A stretch of DNA of 64,000 bases from Pedobacter roseus (GTDB taxonomy: Bacteria; Bacteroidota; Bacteroidia; Sphingobacteriales; Sphingobacteriaceae). Made by a program: the position numbers and the translations under genes. Below are positions 44,616 through 53,972 of the stretch, piece after piece. Location of the stretch: NCBI RefSeq assembly GCF_014395225.1, contig NZ_CP060723.1, positions 1-64,000 on the forward strand. Reading direction: 5' to 3'. Under the pieces are notes generated by a model that worked only from the letters and a program-made list of their open reading frames with translations, was not told where the DNA came from and did no database searches. Positions within the stretch are counted from its first letter, which is position 1. Each line of letters starts with the position of its first letter.

Positions 44616-46313
44616 ATGAAAAAGTTATTCATCATCATATCTATCATGGCTTTCTGCGGATTTTCTTGTAAAAAGCTCGATTTAAACCCATTATCAAGTC
44701 CAGGTTCTGATAGTTTTTATTCAAACCAGAACGAACTGGAGCTCGCTGTAAACGATTTATACCGTTTGGATTTTTGGACGCCGGTAAAGGAAAGTACAGG
44801 TGCCTGGGAGGAATTCTTTTCGGACAATTGTTTTTACCGTGGGGGCTCCGGCGGTAATCCGGTAATTGCCGGAAGTTTATCCTCAACAGATGGTAATGTG
44901 CAAACCTTTTATCAAAACTGTTATAAGGCAATTGCCCGCGCCAATACCTTTTTAGAAAGTAAAGACCGGGCCGCTTCCAATACACCGATAGCCGTTCTGA
45001 TGAGGCTTGAAGCGGAAATGCGTTTAATCAGGGCTTATCAATATACCAAATTGATTACCCATTTTGGAGATGTGCCGCTGATTTTAAAAACGCAGACCAT
45101 CGAAGAGGCAAGCAATGTTAGCAAAACTACCAAGGCTGATATTTATAGTTTTTTAAAAACTGAATATGATTTCGCCGCTCAAAATCTGCCACAAAGTTAT
45201 GGCGCAGCAGTAAAAAGGTTAAGCAAAGGTGCTGCCCTGGCTTTAAAAGCGAGAACAGCCTTGTACATGGGCGATTGGGAAACGGCAAGAGCAGCTTCCT
45301 TAGCGGTAATGGAATTAACCGGCGCCGGGGCTTATAGTTTAAATAATTCATATTCCGCATTGTTCCAGCGCGCCGGGGAGCAGAGTGCCGAAATTATTTT
45401 AAGCATTCCGCGCGATCAGACCCAAAAAGTATCGAGTGTACCTGACGATATTTTAACCCGTAATGCAGGTGGCTTTGCGGCTACCATGCCAACCCGTGAG
45501 CTGGTTGATGCTTACGAATGTACTGATGGTAAACCCATCGACGAATCTCCCTTGTACAATCCATTAAAACCATTTGATAACCGCGATCCACGTTTGGCTG
45601 CCACAGTGGTACCTTTTAATACTTACTGGCTGGGGTATAATTTTAATCCACATCCAGATTCAACACAGGTTTGGAGCAATAAGTTGGGGCGGAAAGTAAC
45701 CAATAATGATACCCGCGCAGTTGCACCTTTTGCCACATTTACGGGTTTTATTTGGCGCAAAGGCGTAGAGCAGAGCTGGTCGGATACCCACAATGAGGAT
45801 AATGATGCCATTATTATCCGTTTTGCAGAAGTTTTGATCACCTATGCCGAAGCTAAAGTAGAATTAGGACAGGCAGACGCAACTGTTTTAGATGCCCTAA
45901 ACAAGGTAAGGGCAAGGGCTTATGGTGTTCCGGTAACCCAAACGGGATCCTATCCCGCAGTTACCACGTTTGATTTAACCGAACTTAAAAAAATAGTAAG
46001 GAGGGAAAGAAGAATAGAATTCACATTTGAAGGCTTACGTTATATGGACCTCATCAGGTGGAAGCTTGCCGAAAAAGCGCTTACTAAGCCCGTAATAGGC
46101 TTACCAGATCCTGCTAATCAGAACAGGGCCAAATGGCCTTTCCCTGGAGTAACACCAATTGATGATGATGGGATTGCCGATTATTCAGGCTTTGGAGGTG
46201 ATGTAAAAATTTTATTTACCCGAAGTTTTGATAAAAACAAACAGTATTTGTGGCCAATACCTGCCGTCGAAGTAAGATTAAATCCAAAATTGACACAAAA
46301 CCCGAATTATTAG
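44616..46313 (+). CDS. SusD/RagB-type surface glycan-binding lipoprotein
   Basis: Surface lipoprotein that covers the SusC channel and captures the ligand. The ATG at 44616 (565 residues) gives a lipoprotein signal peptide with CGFSC (Cys18). The earlier frame from 44475 runs inside susC and lacks one. The family C-terminal motif RREDRIEF-like RRERRIEFTFEGLRYMDLIRW is near 463-483, and PIPAVEVRLNPKLTQNPNY ends the protein. It is cotranscribed with susC. Confidence 0.94.
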   Translation: MKKLFIIISIMAFCGFSCKKLDLNPLSSPGSDSFYSNQNELELAVNDLYRLDFWTPVKESTGAWEEFFSDNCFYRGGSGGNPVIAGSLSSTDGNVQTFYQNCYKAIARANTFLESKDRAASNTPIAVLMRLEAEMRLIRAYQYTKLITHFGDVPLILKTQTIEEASNVSKTTKADIYSFLKTEYDFAAQNLPQSYGAAVKRLSKGAALALKARTALYMGDWETARAASLAVMELTGAGAYSLNNSYSALFQRAGEQSAEIILSIPRDQTQKVSSVPDDILTRNAGGFAATMPTRELVDAYECTDGKPIDESPLYNPLKPFDNRDPRLAATVVPFNTYWLGYNFNPHPDSTQVWSNKLGRKVTNNDTRAVAPFATFTGFIWRKGVEQSWSDTHNEDNDAIIIRFAEVLITYAEAKVELGQADATVLDALNKVRARAYGVPVTQTGSYPAVTTFDLTELKKIVRRERRIEFTFEGLRYMDLIRWKLAEKALTKPVIGLPDPANQNRAKWPFPGVTPIDDDGIADYSGFGGDVKILFTRSFDKNKQYLWPIPAVEVRLNPKLTQNPNY

Positions 46314-46357
46314 ATGCAGCAGTTGGAAGAATACTTCCGGCTGTTTAAAATATACAC

Positions 46358-48760
46358 ATGAAAACAAACCTTATATTAAAATTTGGTGCCTTAATGAGCG
46401 CTGCCATTTTTACCGCTCAATTAACCTTTGCCCAAACAAAACCCCTGCAGGTAAGCGGTGTTTATCCGCATTTAGCCACATTTAACGAAAGCTGGGACAA
46501 ACAAAACTGGTTAAAACAAGGTGTTGCAAAAAGTTATGGTGATGGTGGCGAAAACGGTATTGGTGCCATTACACCCTGGGCAGGCAAGCTTTGGATGGTT
46601 ACTTATTCGCCGCACATGCCTAAAGGGAGCTCTGATAAGTTATATAGTATTGATAACAACCTTAATGTTACCATACATCCTGAAAGCATTGGGGGCACAC
46701 CTGCAAACCGGATGATCCATAAAGAATCCAATCAGTTAATTACCAGCAACTATTTTATAGATAATAAAGCTAATATCAGGGTGATCCCCTTTTCGGTAAT
46801 GCCTGGTAGGATGACCTCAACTACGCGCCACCTTACCGATCCGGCAAACATGGTCTATTTTTACGACATGGAGGGGATGCTTTACGAAGTTAATGTGCAC
46901 ACGCTTGCCGTAAAAAAACTATTTAATAAACCTGTGCCTGGTTGGCATGGTAAAGGTGCTTATACTGCACAAAAACAGCTGGTAGTAGCTAATAATGGAG
47001 AAGAAGCTGTTTTTAAACTTACAAAAGACATGCTCGAAGCAGGTGATTTACCCAAAAATGAAGAAGAAAAGGGTGTTTTGGCCAGCTGGGATGGGAAAAC
47101 CTGGAAAATTATTGAACGCCGCCAGTTTACCGATGTAACCGGACCAGGTGGTATTTATGGTTCGCCAAATGATAAAAGCCCGCTTTGGAGTATCGGCTGG
47201 GATAAACGTTCGGTGATATTGAAACTGTTGGATGGTGGCAAATGGTATACCTACCGTTTACCCAAAGCGGCCCATACTTATGATCATCGTGGGGGTTGGT
47301 ATACCGAATGGCCACGTATCCGTGAGGTTGGCAACGGTAAAATGTTAATGGATATGCATGGAATGATGTACGATTTTCCAAAAACTTTTTCAAGGAATAA
47401 TAGCAGTGGTATTACTCCGGTAAATAGCCATTTACGCTATATCCCCGATTTTTGCAGCTGGAATAACCAGATTGTAATCTCAACCGATGAAACCACCGTT
47501 TTAGAAAATCCTATGGCCGGTAGGGCACAATCAAACCTATGGTTCGGGCAATGGAACGATTTAAAGACCTGGGGCGGTGCGACAGGGTGGGGTGGTGTTT
47601 GGGATAACGATGAAGTCAAAGCCAATGTCCCTTCTGATGCATTTTTAGTCAATGGTTTTGAAAAAAAGGTTTTGCATTTTGATCAGAAATCGGCAGAGCC
47701 GGTTCGGTTTACCATTCAGATAGATAAAACCGGGAATAATAAATGGGAAAATTATAAAACAATAACTGTTGCGGCCAATACTTATCAGTATTTTGTGTTT
47801 CCGGCTGATTTTAAGGGAACCTGGGTAAGGATCACAACAGATAAGAACTGTACAGCTTCCGCATTTTTTCATTTTACCGGAAAAATGCATGACAGTCAGG
47901 ATTCAATGTTTAATACACTGGCCGGGATTGATGAGAAAATGAAAGTGAACGACAACTTGATCCGTCCTTCCGGATACAATAAAAATCTTCAGGTATTAAA
48001 TATTTCCAGCGGTAAAAAACAATACCAGGAAGTTGATGAAAAACTATCCTTTTTAAGTAATACGCCTGATAGCACAGCACAAATGGAAAAACTTTTAACA
48101 TTAACTAAAAACTATACCGTTGATGATGCTTCTGTTATTATAAAAGATAAAACCGGTACTTTCCGTTTACCAAAAGGATCATCCCAATACGAACTTTTTC
48201 CATACCGCGATAAAAGAGAGGTAGAATCGGAACGTTTTATGATGAACATTAAGGGTACTTTTTACGAAGTTGGCCGCGAATCTGGATTTAGTGCGATCCG
48301 TCCTGTTACCACCCACAATAAAAAAATAGTGGATTTTTGTACCTGGCGTGGATTATTGGTGATGAGCGGTACTAAACAGGATGCAAAACCAGATGGACAT
48401 TATTTCGGTAACCAGACCAATGGGTTGTGGTATGGCGGTATTGATGACCTGTGGAAAATGGGTAAACCTGTTGGCGAAGGTGCTGTATGGAAAAATACAG
48501 CAGTAAAGTCGAATAATCCTTCCTTACCTTACTTAATGACGGGTTACGATCAGAAAAAGGTGAGCCTAATGGCTGATAAAGATGTAGATATCACCCTGGA
48601 GGTTGACTTTGATCTGTGTGGTTTTCATCCCTACAAAACATTTTCTATCAAAGCAGGAGAAACTATAAATTATACATTCCCCGATGGTTTTAGTGCCCAC
48701 TGGGTGAGGGCTATTGCAAATAAAGATTGCCAGTCAACAGTAACCTTTACCTATTACTAA
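46358..48760 (+). CDS. Large exported protein of unknown function with duplicated module
   Basis: I do not recognise a family. The 800 residues begin with a signal peptide (1-26, ending LTFAQ). The middle (40-320) is strand-rich, with Trp/Gly-rich repeats that suggest a beta-propeller. Residues 328-506 and 626-800 are clearly related: both have a MHG/IKG-xx-Y start, DFCSW/DFCTW (364-368, 659-663), SNLWFG/NGLWYG, GVW/AVW, VNGFEKK/MTGYDQK, TITVAANTYQYFVFP/TFSIKAGETINYTFP and WVRITTDKNC/WVRAIANKDC. It starts 44 bases after susD and is probably in the same operon, so a role in glycan binding or breakdown is likely. No catalytic motif was recognised. Confidence 0.82.
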   Translation: MKTNLILKFGALMSAAIFTAQLTFAQTKPLQVSGVYPHLATFNESWDKQNWLKQGVAKSYGDGGENGIGAITPWAGKLWMVTYSPHMPKGSSDKLYSIDNNLNVTIHPESIGGTPANRMIHKESNQLITSNYFIDNKANIRVIPFSVMPGRMTSTTRHLTDPANMVYFYDMEGMLYEVNVHTLAVKKLFNKPVPGWHGKGAYTAQKQLVVANNGEEAVFKLTKDMLEAGDLPKNEEEKGVLASWDGKTWKIIERRQFTDVTGPGGIYGSPNDKSPLWSIGWDKRSVILKLLDGGKWYTYRLPKAAHTYDHRGGWYTEWPRIREVGNGKMLMDMHGMMYDFPKTFSRNNSSGITPVNSHLRYIPDFCSWNNQIVISTDETTVLENPMAGRAQSNLWFGQWNDLKTWGGATGWGGVWDNDEVKANVPSDAFLVNGFEKKVLHFDQKSAEPVRFTIQIDKTGNNKWENYKTITVAANTYQYFVFPADFKGTWVRITTDKNCTASAFFHFTGKMHDSQDSMFNTLAGIDEKMKVNDNLIRPSGYNKNLQVLNISSGKKQYQEVDEKLSFLSNTPDSTAQMEKLLTLTKNYTVDDASVIIKDKTGTFRLPKGSSQYELFPYRDKREVESERFMMNIKGTFYEVGRESGFSAIRPVTTHNKKIVDFCTWRGLLVMSGTKQDAKPDGHYFGNQTNGLWYGGIDDLWKMGKPVGEGAVWKNTAVKSNNPSLPYLMTGYDQKKVSLMADKDVDITLEVDFDLCGFHPYKTFSIKAGETINYTFPDGFSAHWVRAIANKDCQSTVTFTYY

Positions 48761-48935
48761 AAAGGGCATAAAGCTTAATGGTTTATAATCTTGATTATGA
48801 GTTTTTTACCCGTTCAAAGTTTTGGATAGGCTTTGGATAAGTGGTAATGATTATTTTTCTGCGTTATCAACTATTATTGTAGTGCAATAAGGTATTAGGG
48901 ATATCTGATAGCGAAGTCTAGGGACAACAAACGCG

Positions 48936-48970
48936 ATCAATGCAGGGGCTTTATGCCCTTGCATTTGATT
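48936..48970 (+). terminator. Hairpin downstream of the glycan locus
   Basis: ATGCAGGGGC and GCCCTTGCAT pair with one G-U across a 5-base loop, flanked by ATCAA/TTTGAT words. It is 180 bases after the last gene of the glycan locus. It could be a terminator or a repeat. Confidence 0.55.
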
Positions 48971-49519
48971 TTAACTTTTTTCCATTTAGCCTCGATTTAA
49001 TCGGAAATTAATAAGGTTGCCCATATTATGAATCGTAAATATTTGGTTAGTATTTATAATGTTAGTTGATTAATATCAAGCCATGGTGTATCACACTGTG
49101 GCTTTTTTTGTTCATTCTGACCATATAAGGCATTGAAGAAACATATAAGTTTAAGGTGTATATAAATGCACTATTAAATTACTATAAGTTATTCGGGTTG
49201 TTCCAAACTACCAATATTTTCTTAAATGTACTCAGGTGTCTTAGGTATTGAAAATGGTTTGTTCGTCGATTCTTATTAATTTTCATTAACCACCTTAGAC
49301 GCCTGAATTTTCCAAATCATAACAAAAAGTCCTTAGCTGTTCAGGTGGCTAGCCATAAGAAAGAGTTGGTTTCAATGTTAATACACTCACTCTGCTGCTT
49401 AATTTACCTATCAAATTAAACAATCATTATAAAATTGTTAAGTATATCGATTTAGTAAAACCTTTTACTAACTTTAAGACACTGAACCAAATAAATCATC
49501 AATCTTCCTTAAAAAAACT
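48971..49519. other. Intergenic region between glycan locus and PI-PLC gene
   Basis: About 550 bases with one further hairpin (see 49078-49107). The rest is AT-rich without ORF or recognised repeat. Confidence 0.6.
49078..49107 (+). terminator. Probable rho-independent terminator
   Basis: AAGCCATGGTG and CACTGTGGCTT form a stem with G-U pairs, followed by seven T residues. No gene ends directly upstream. Confidence 0.65.
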
Positions 49520-50488
49520 ATGAAGAAACTACAACTGCCACTTTTCGTGGCCCTGGTGCTTACCTTTAGCGCCTGTAAAAAAGAACAACAAGAGACTGAA
49601 AAATTTTCCGGACCAAAACTTAAAGAAAATGTAAATCCAAATGCGGCTTTATCAAGTTTTTCGCTTAATAACTGGATGAGCGTACTTGCCGATCAAAACA
49701 GCATTGCTACAATTTCTATCCCGGGTACTCACGATTCAGGCGCTACAATCGAACCTGTTTCAGGTACGGCTAAATGTCAGAACCTGAGTATCGCCGATCA
49801 GTTAAATGCAGGTGTACGTTACCTGGATATCCGCTGCAGGCACATAGACAATGCTTTTGCCATCCATCATGGAGCTATTTATCAAAACCTTAATTTTAAT
49901 GACGTACTGAATGCCTGTATCAATTTTTTGAACAGTCACCCATCTGAAGCTATTATTATGAGCGTTAAAGAAGAACATACACCATCAAACAATACCCGTT
50001 CGTTTGAGCAAACATTCGACTCTTATGTACAGCAAAATCCAGGTAAATGGGATTTGGGAAATAACGTTCCAACCCTGGGTAGTATCCGCGGAAAAATAAG
50101 ACTGTTGAGAAGGTTCGGAGCATCTTCGCCAAAAGGGATTGATGCGACTGCATGGGCTGATAATACCACCTTCGATATCAATAATGCTGCTGCCAATTTA
50201 AGGGTTCAGGATTTTTACAACGTTAATGATGTAAATACAAAATGGACAAGAATAGAAACCTTATTAAACGAAGCAAAAAATGATACTTCGAATAAACTTT
50301 ACCTTAATTACGCAAGCGGATATAAAGCAGGTATATTCAGTATTCCGAGCATCACTACGGTTTCAAATTCTGTCAATCCAAAAATCACTACTTTTTTTAC
50401 CAATAACACACATGGTAAATTCGGTATTATCCCGTTGGATTTTGTTGATTCAGGCCGGAGCCAATTAATTGTAAATACAAATTTCTAA
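49520..50488 (+). CDS. Phosphatidylinositol-specific phospholipase C-like lipoprotein
   Basis: Predicted metal-independent PI-PLC on the cell surface or in the periplasm, cleaving phosphatidylinositol or a related head group. The 322-residue protein has a lipobox LTFSACKK (Cys19). The X-domain carries catalytic His71 in SIPGTHDSG and His116/117 in AIHHGAIYQ, with Arg and Asp in YLDIRCR (101-107) matching inositol-binding residues. The C-terminal half has the barrel strands expected. It is monocistronic with a terminator. Confidence 0.88.
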   Translation: MKKLQLPLFVALVLTFSACKKEQQETEKFSGPKLKENVNPNAALSSFSLNNWMSVLADQNSIATISIPGTHDSGATIEPVSGTAKCQNLSIADQLNAGVRYLDIRCRHIDNAFAIHHGAIYQNLNFNDVLNACINFLNSHPSEAIIMSVKEEHTPSNNTRSFEQTFDSYVQQNPGKWDLGNNVPTLGSIRGKIRLLRRFGASSPKGIDATAWADNTTFDINNAAANLRVQDFYNVNDVNTKWTRIETLLNEAKNDTSNKLYLNYASGYKAGIFSIPSITTVSNSVNPKITTFFTNNTHGKFGIIPLDFVDSGRSQLIVNTNF

Positions 50489-50523
50489 ACCTAAACCACT
50501 TGGTTTATTGGTTCAGGTAATGG

Positions 50524-50553
50524 CGGTACATCCAAAAGGATGTGCCGTTTTTT
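50524..50553 (+). terminator. Terminator of the PI-PLC gene
   Basis: CGGTACATCC and GGATGTGCCG pair across AAAA, followed by TTTTTT. Confidence 0.88.
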
Positions 50554-50588
50554 AGGCAAATTAGGGTTTGTTAATTGGTTTAAGTTAT

Positions 50589-51218
50589 CTACGCCCCAAC
50601 TGGCTCCTGGGCAGCTTTATTCAGTTCTTTACTTCTGATCCTGCTTAAAGTTTCAAACCTCATCCCCAAATAGCTGGCCAGATAACGTAATGGTATCCTG
50701 TTCATATCAATTTTTTTGCTTTCTTCCAGTTTCCGGTACCTGCGCAGGGCATTGGGTATCCGGGCCAGGATCGATCTTTCAGATGCAGCGTAATAGTGCA
50801 GGGCTAAAAGTTTTCGGCCAACAACATTGGCTTCTTCAAAATTAGAATAAGCGTACTCAATCATCGTGTAGGGGATGCGGATGAGTTCGCAATCTTCGAG
50901 TGCCTGCAAATATTCTACAGAATGGTAGGGTTGGAGGTCGGGATGACGGATAGCGCCAACGATATTGTTTCCAAAGCAGAACCAGGTGGTGATATCTTTA
51001 TTACTATCTTTTATAAAACCCCGAACAATACCGCTAACTACGAAATATAAGGCGGCATTACTATCAACCGGGGAAACAATGTGTTTATTTTTTTTGACGG
51101 TTAACCGTGTACACTGCGTAGCATAATGTGTAGCAAGAAGCGGCGAAATGGGGTGATATTGCTCCATATATTCGATAAGTGGCTTAACAAAGGAGCTGCT
51201 GTTGATATTTGGCATCAT
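50589..51218 (-). CDS. Crp/Fnr-family transcription regulator
   Basis: Cyclic-nucleotide-binding-fold regulator of 209 residues. The N-terminal sensor domain (about 20-130) carries NAALYFVVSGIVRGFI and a C-terminal helix leads to a DNA-binding region with IPLRYLASYLGMRFETLSRIR (about 176-196). No cysteine cluster for an Fnr-type Fe-S sensor is visible. The binding pocket lacks an obvious cAMP signature, so the signal is unknown, as in many Bacteroidetes members of this family. Confidence 0.9.
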   Translation of the reverse strand: MMPNINSSSFVKPLIEYMEQYHPISPLLATHYATQCTRLTVKKNKHIVSPVDSNAALYFVVSGIVRGFIKDSNKDITTWFCFGNNIVGAIRHPDLQPYHSVEYLQALEDCELIRIPYTMIEYAYSNFEEANVVGRKLLALHYYAASERSILARIPNALRRYRKLEESKKIDMNRIPLRYLASYLGMRFETLSRIRSKELNKAAQEPVGA

Positions 51219-51567
51219 ACCATAAAGTTTAGTTCAAAAAAAGGGATCTACGAGATATATAATGTACAAAAAAAATTAAATAATTAACATATCTGTGTTA
51301 ATCGTATTAGTGCAATCAGGATATTCCTGTTAGGTGTAAACGCACATACGTTAAATTATATTAGAAGGTTTTCTCTTTATTGTTAACAAAACTACCTTAT
51401 GCTTTACCAAAATGGAATTTAGCCTTTCATTTTGGTAGGGTATGGATGGCGAGACATAAGTTTTGAATAAAAATAAAGGCTAATACTTTGTTTAAACCAC
51501 GATTGTGGTCATAAGACGATTTACGGTATTGGATTTGTAATAGGCGCGGCATGAAATTTTAATCATC
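51219..51567. other. 349-base divergent intergenic region
   Basis: Separates the Crp/Fnr gene and the GNAT gene. It is AT-rich. No clear TAnnTTTG element, ORF, RNA gene or repeat was found. Confidence 0.55.
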
Positions 51568-52172
51568 ATGGATAACCAGATCATTTTTGTACGTATCGCC
51601 AATCATAACGATGCACCTTACGCAGAAGAAATTATAACAGAAACAGAACAATCGGCCATTGCACGTGGCTCAGGGATTGCCAAAAGAACGGCAGCATCAG
51701 TAATTGAAAAAATGACAGCGGGTAAGGCAGTTATCGCCTTAACCAATACCGGTGAGTGGGTAGGGTTCTCTTACCTCGAAACCTGGGAGGGGGGCGCTTC
51801 GTTTCCAACTCAGGATTAATTGTAGCCCCAAAATTCAGGAACTCGGGCGTGGCCAGATCAATAAAAGACAGGATTTTCAAAATGTCGAGAAGGTTATACC
51901 CCAATTCAAAAATCTTTAGCATTACCTCTGGTCCGGCCATTATGCGGATGAATGCCAAACTTGGTTTTCTTCCGGTTAGTTTTGCGGAGATCACACACGA
52001 TGAACATTTTTGGGAAGGATGTAAAAGCTGCGTGAATTATGATATCCTGGAGCGCAAAAAAAAATGCAACTGTTTGTGTACCGCCATGCTTTTCGATCCT
52101 GAATATTTTATAGAAGCGCAACCTGTAGTTTACCAAAAAACAGAAATTTACCAGGAAGTTGCCCATTCTTAA
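51568..52172 (+). pseudogene. GNAT N-acetyltransferase, apparent -1 frameshift
   Basis: The frame from 51568 reads 83 residues to ETWEGGASFPTQD and stops at 51819. The frame from 51756 continues as GGRFVSNSGLIVAPKFRNSG to 52172. Joined at the G run 51789-51794 they give a continuous GNAT acetyltransferase of about 200 residues, similar to members beside arginine-biosynthesis genes in Bacteroidetes. A cysteine-rich segment (KSCVNYDILERKKKCNCLC) lies near its C-terminus. A one-base deletion in the G run, or a -1 slip at G-GGG-GGC, restores the frame. The gene precedes an ArgE-like gene by 18 bases. Confidence 0.8.
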
Positions 52173-52190
52173 TCACCTAACCACATCATC

Positions 52191-53303
52191 ATGAATACCA
52201 TTAGTAAAATACACCTTACCGAAGGTCCTGATCTTAACCATCTTTATCAGGAATCGCTAGAACTCCTTTCTTCATTAATCTCTATTCCTTCATTCAGCGG
52301 CGAGGAAACATTCACTGCCGATGATATCGAATCTTTCTTAAACCAGCACGGCATCAATACCTTTAGGAAACACAACAATGTATGGTGTTATAATAAATAT
52401 ATGGATGCATCAAAACCAACCATCCTCTTAAACTCCCATCACGATACGGTGAGACCCAACGGACAATATACCCGCGATCCTTTTAGGCCAACAATTGAAA
52501 ACGAAAAATTATATGGCTTGGGCAGTAACGATGCAGGAGGGCCCCTGGTATCATTAATAGCCACTTTTTTATACTTCTTTGAGCGGAAAGATCTCTGTTT
52601 CAACCTTTGTTTAGCTGCTACAGCCGAAGAAGAAACCTCAGGCGAACTGGGAATACGCGATATATTGGGTGATATTAAAGAAATTGCCTTTGCCATTGTT
52701 GGAGAACCTACCTGTATGCAAATGGCCATTGCCGAAAAAGGATCGATGGTGATTGACTGCATTGCCAAAGGCCGGTCCGGCCATGCGGCGAGGGAAGAGG
52801 GAGATAATGCCATTTATCATGCCTTAAAAGATATTGAATGGTTTAAATCTTATTTATTCCCGATTATGGATGATCAGCCACAGCCCGTAAAAATGACGGT
52901 AACCGAAATTAAGGGAGGAATTCAGCACAATATTGTACCAGGAGAATGCAGTTTTACGGTCGATATCCGTTTCGACCATAATTATACTGAAAGGGAAATC
53001 GTAAACACCATCATTAACCACACTTCAAGTGATTTTACAATTCGCCCCAATGTTTTAAAACCATCTTATATCGATATTCTTCACCCTTTGGTAGTTGCCG
53101 GACTTAGTTTGGGCAGACAAACCTACTTTTCGCCAACAAGTTCAGATCAGGGCTGGCTGGATATGCCATCGGTTAAAATGGGACCAGGCAATTCTGCACG
53201 ATCACATACTGCTGATGAGTTTATCGGTATTGAGGAGATTGAAGAAGGGATTGATATTTACATCAGTTTATTAGAATCGTTGGAGTTGGAGCAAGGTAAG
53301 TAA
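52191..53303 (+). CDS. M20-family deacylase, acetylornithine deacetylase (ArgE)-like
   Basis: Zinc-dependent amidohydrolase predicted to free ornithine or another amino acid from an N-acyl group. Metal and catalytic motifs are NSHHDTVRPNG (about 80-90), LGSNDAGGP (about 105-113) and ATAEEETSGELG (about 142-153), then VGEPT and a dimerisation domain with KGRSGHAAREEGDNAI. The C-terminal SHTADEF supplies the last ligand. Of 370 residues, length fits ArgE. It likely forms a pair with the upstream GNAT gene; N-acyl specificity is not settled, since Bacteroidetes can use succinylated intermediates. Confidence 0.85.
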   Translation: MNTISKIHLTEGPDLNHLYQESLELLSSLISIPSFSGEETFTADDIESFLNQHGINTFRKHNNVWCYNKYMDASKPTILLNSHHDTVRPNGQYTRDPFRPTIENEKLYGLGSNDAGGPLVSLIATFLYFFERKDLCFNLCLAATAEEETSGELGIRDILGDIKEIAFAIVGEPTCMQMAIAEKGSMVIDCIAKGRSGHAAREEGDNAIYHALKDIEWFKSYLFPIMDDQPQPVKMTVTEIKGGIQHNIVPGECSFTVDIRFDHNYTEREIVNTIINHTSSDFTIRPNVLKPSYIDILHPLVVAGLSLGRQTYFSPTSSDQGWLDMPSVKMGPGNSARSHTADEFIGIEEIEEGIDIYISLLESLELEQGK

Positions 53304-53322
53304 GTTTCATTCAACACCATCT

Positions 53323-53500
53323 GTCATTCTGAACGCAGTGAAGACCTGCGTAGCAAGCTTCAATGCCTTTTAAATCTTAAACACAGCATGAATAATCCCT
53401 AACCGATGAAAAAAAGAGCCCAAATCACGCTACGTTCAAAGCGGTAGGTTCATTTAAGCCATTGTTCATGCAAAACAAGATTCACTGCGTTCAGAATGAC
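53323..53500. repeat. REP-like element A1, 20-bp perfect inverted ends
   Basis: GTCATTCTGAACGCAGTGAA at 53323-53342 is exactly complementary to 53481-53500, with an AT-rich inner part. A shorter relative is found at 57851-57950. Confidence 0.85.
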
Positions 53501-53734
53501 AAAAAATTAGAAACACGGAATTAATTGGTGGGTTTTAGCGAGACGCTAAGACCAGATAAGATAATATCACCTAGCTGGACGGAAATGCCTAGTTGCTCAA
53601 ATTGTTCATTAATAAGGAATTACAAAATAACGTCAATGGTAGCTTGTCTAAAGAACCTGTGCGATAAGATGCTGAAACAAGTTCATAAGGACATCACGAA
53701 GAATAAACATAAACTACCGGAAATTCCCACTATG

Positions 53735-53768
53735 AAAAAAACCTTTCCAAAATGGAAGGGTTTTTTTA
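53735..53768 (+). terminator. Terminator-like hairpin before kdp
   Basis: A-rich stem with ACCTTTCCA pairing to TGGAAGGGT (one G-U), followed by seven T residues. It would end transcription coming from the ArgE-like gene. Confidence 0.75.
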
Positions 53769-53814
53769 TGCCTGAATTTAATTATAAAAGCATTTTTGTT
53801 TGTAAGTATTTGTA

Positions 53815-53834
53815 AATCAATTAATTAATTGATT
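53815..53834. promoter_or_regulatory. 20-bp perfect palindrome upstream of kdp
   Basis: AATCAATTAATTAATTGATT, 53 bases upstream of the first small ORF of the locus. Its symmetry and position suit a dimeric regulator's operator, but AT-richness means chance is possible. Confidence 0.5.
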
Positions 53835-53887
53835 TTTATTTTTTATGGTATAAGAGTTGGCTAATGGCATTCAAAATCATTAGAATC

Positions 53888-53968
53888 ATGACAATACTAC
53901 TTTTTTTAATTCTCGTCCTGCTCTGCTGGGCTACTTACAAATCAATCGACTGGTTCGAAAAAATCTAA
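53888..53968 (+). CDS. 26-residue membrane peptide at the head of the kdp locus
   Basis: Short ORF: MTILLFLILVLLCWATYKSI followed by DWFEKI. It is nearly all one membrane helix with an amphipathic end. The stop is five bases before the kdpF start. It looks translated with the operon and resembles a KdpF-sized peptide, but I know of no named family. A role in stabilising the Kdp complex is only a guess. Confidence 0.55.
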   Translation: MTILLFLILVLLCWATYKSIDWFEKI

Positions 53969-53972
53969 CATT

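Larger units (their letters stand above)
53501..53887. other. Intergenic region upstream of the kdp locus
   Basis: Holds a terminator-like hairpin at 53735-53768 and a perfect palindrome at 53815-53834. The 96-residue frame across 53525-53815 has no family-like features and ends inside the hairpin, so it is not called. Confidence 0.6.

Noticed and set aside
53525..53815. 96-residue frame upstream of kdp
   Set aside because: Composition is unlike neighbouring genes, it crosses a terminator hairpin, and no domain is recognised.
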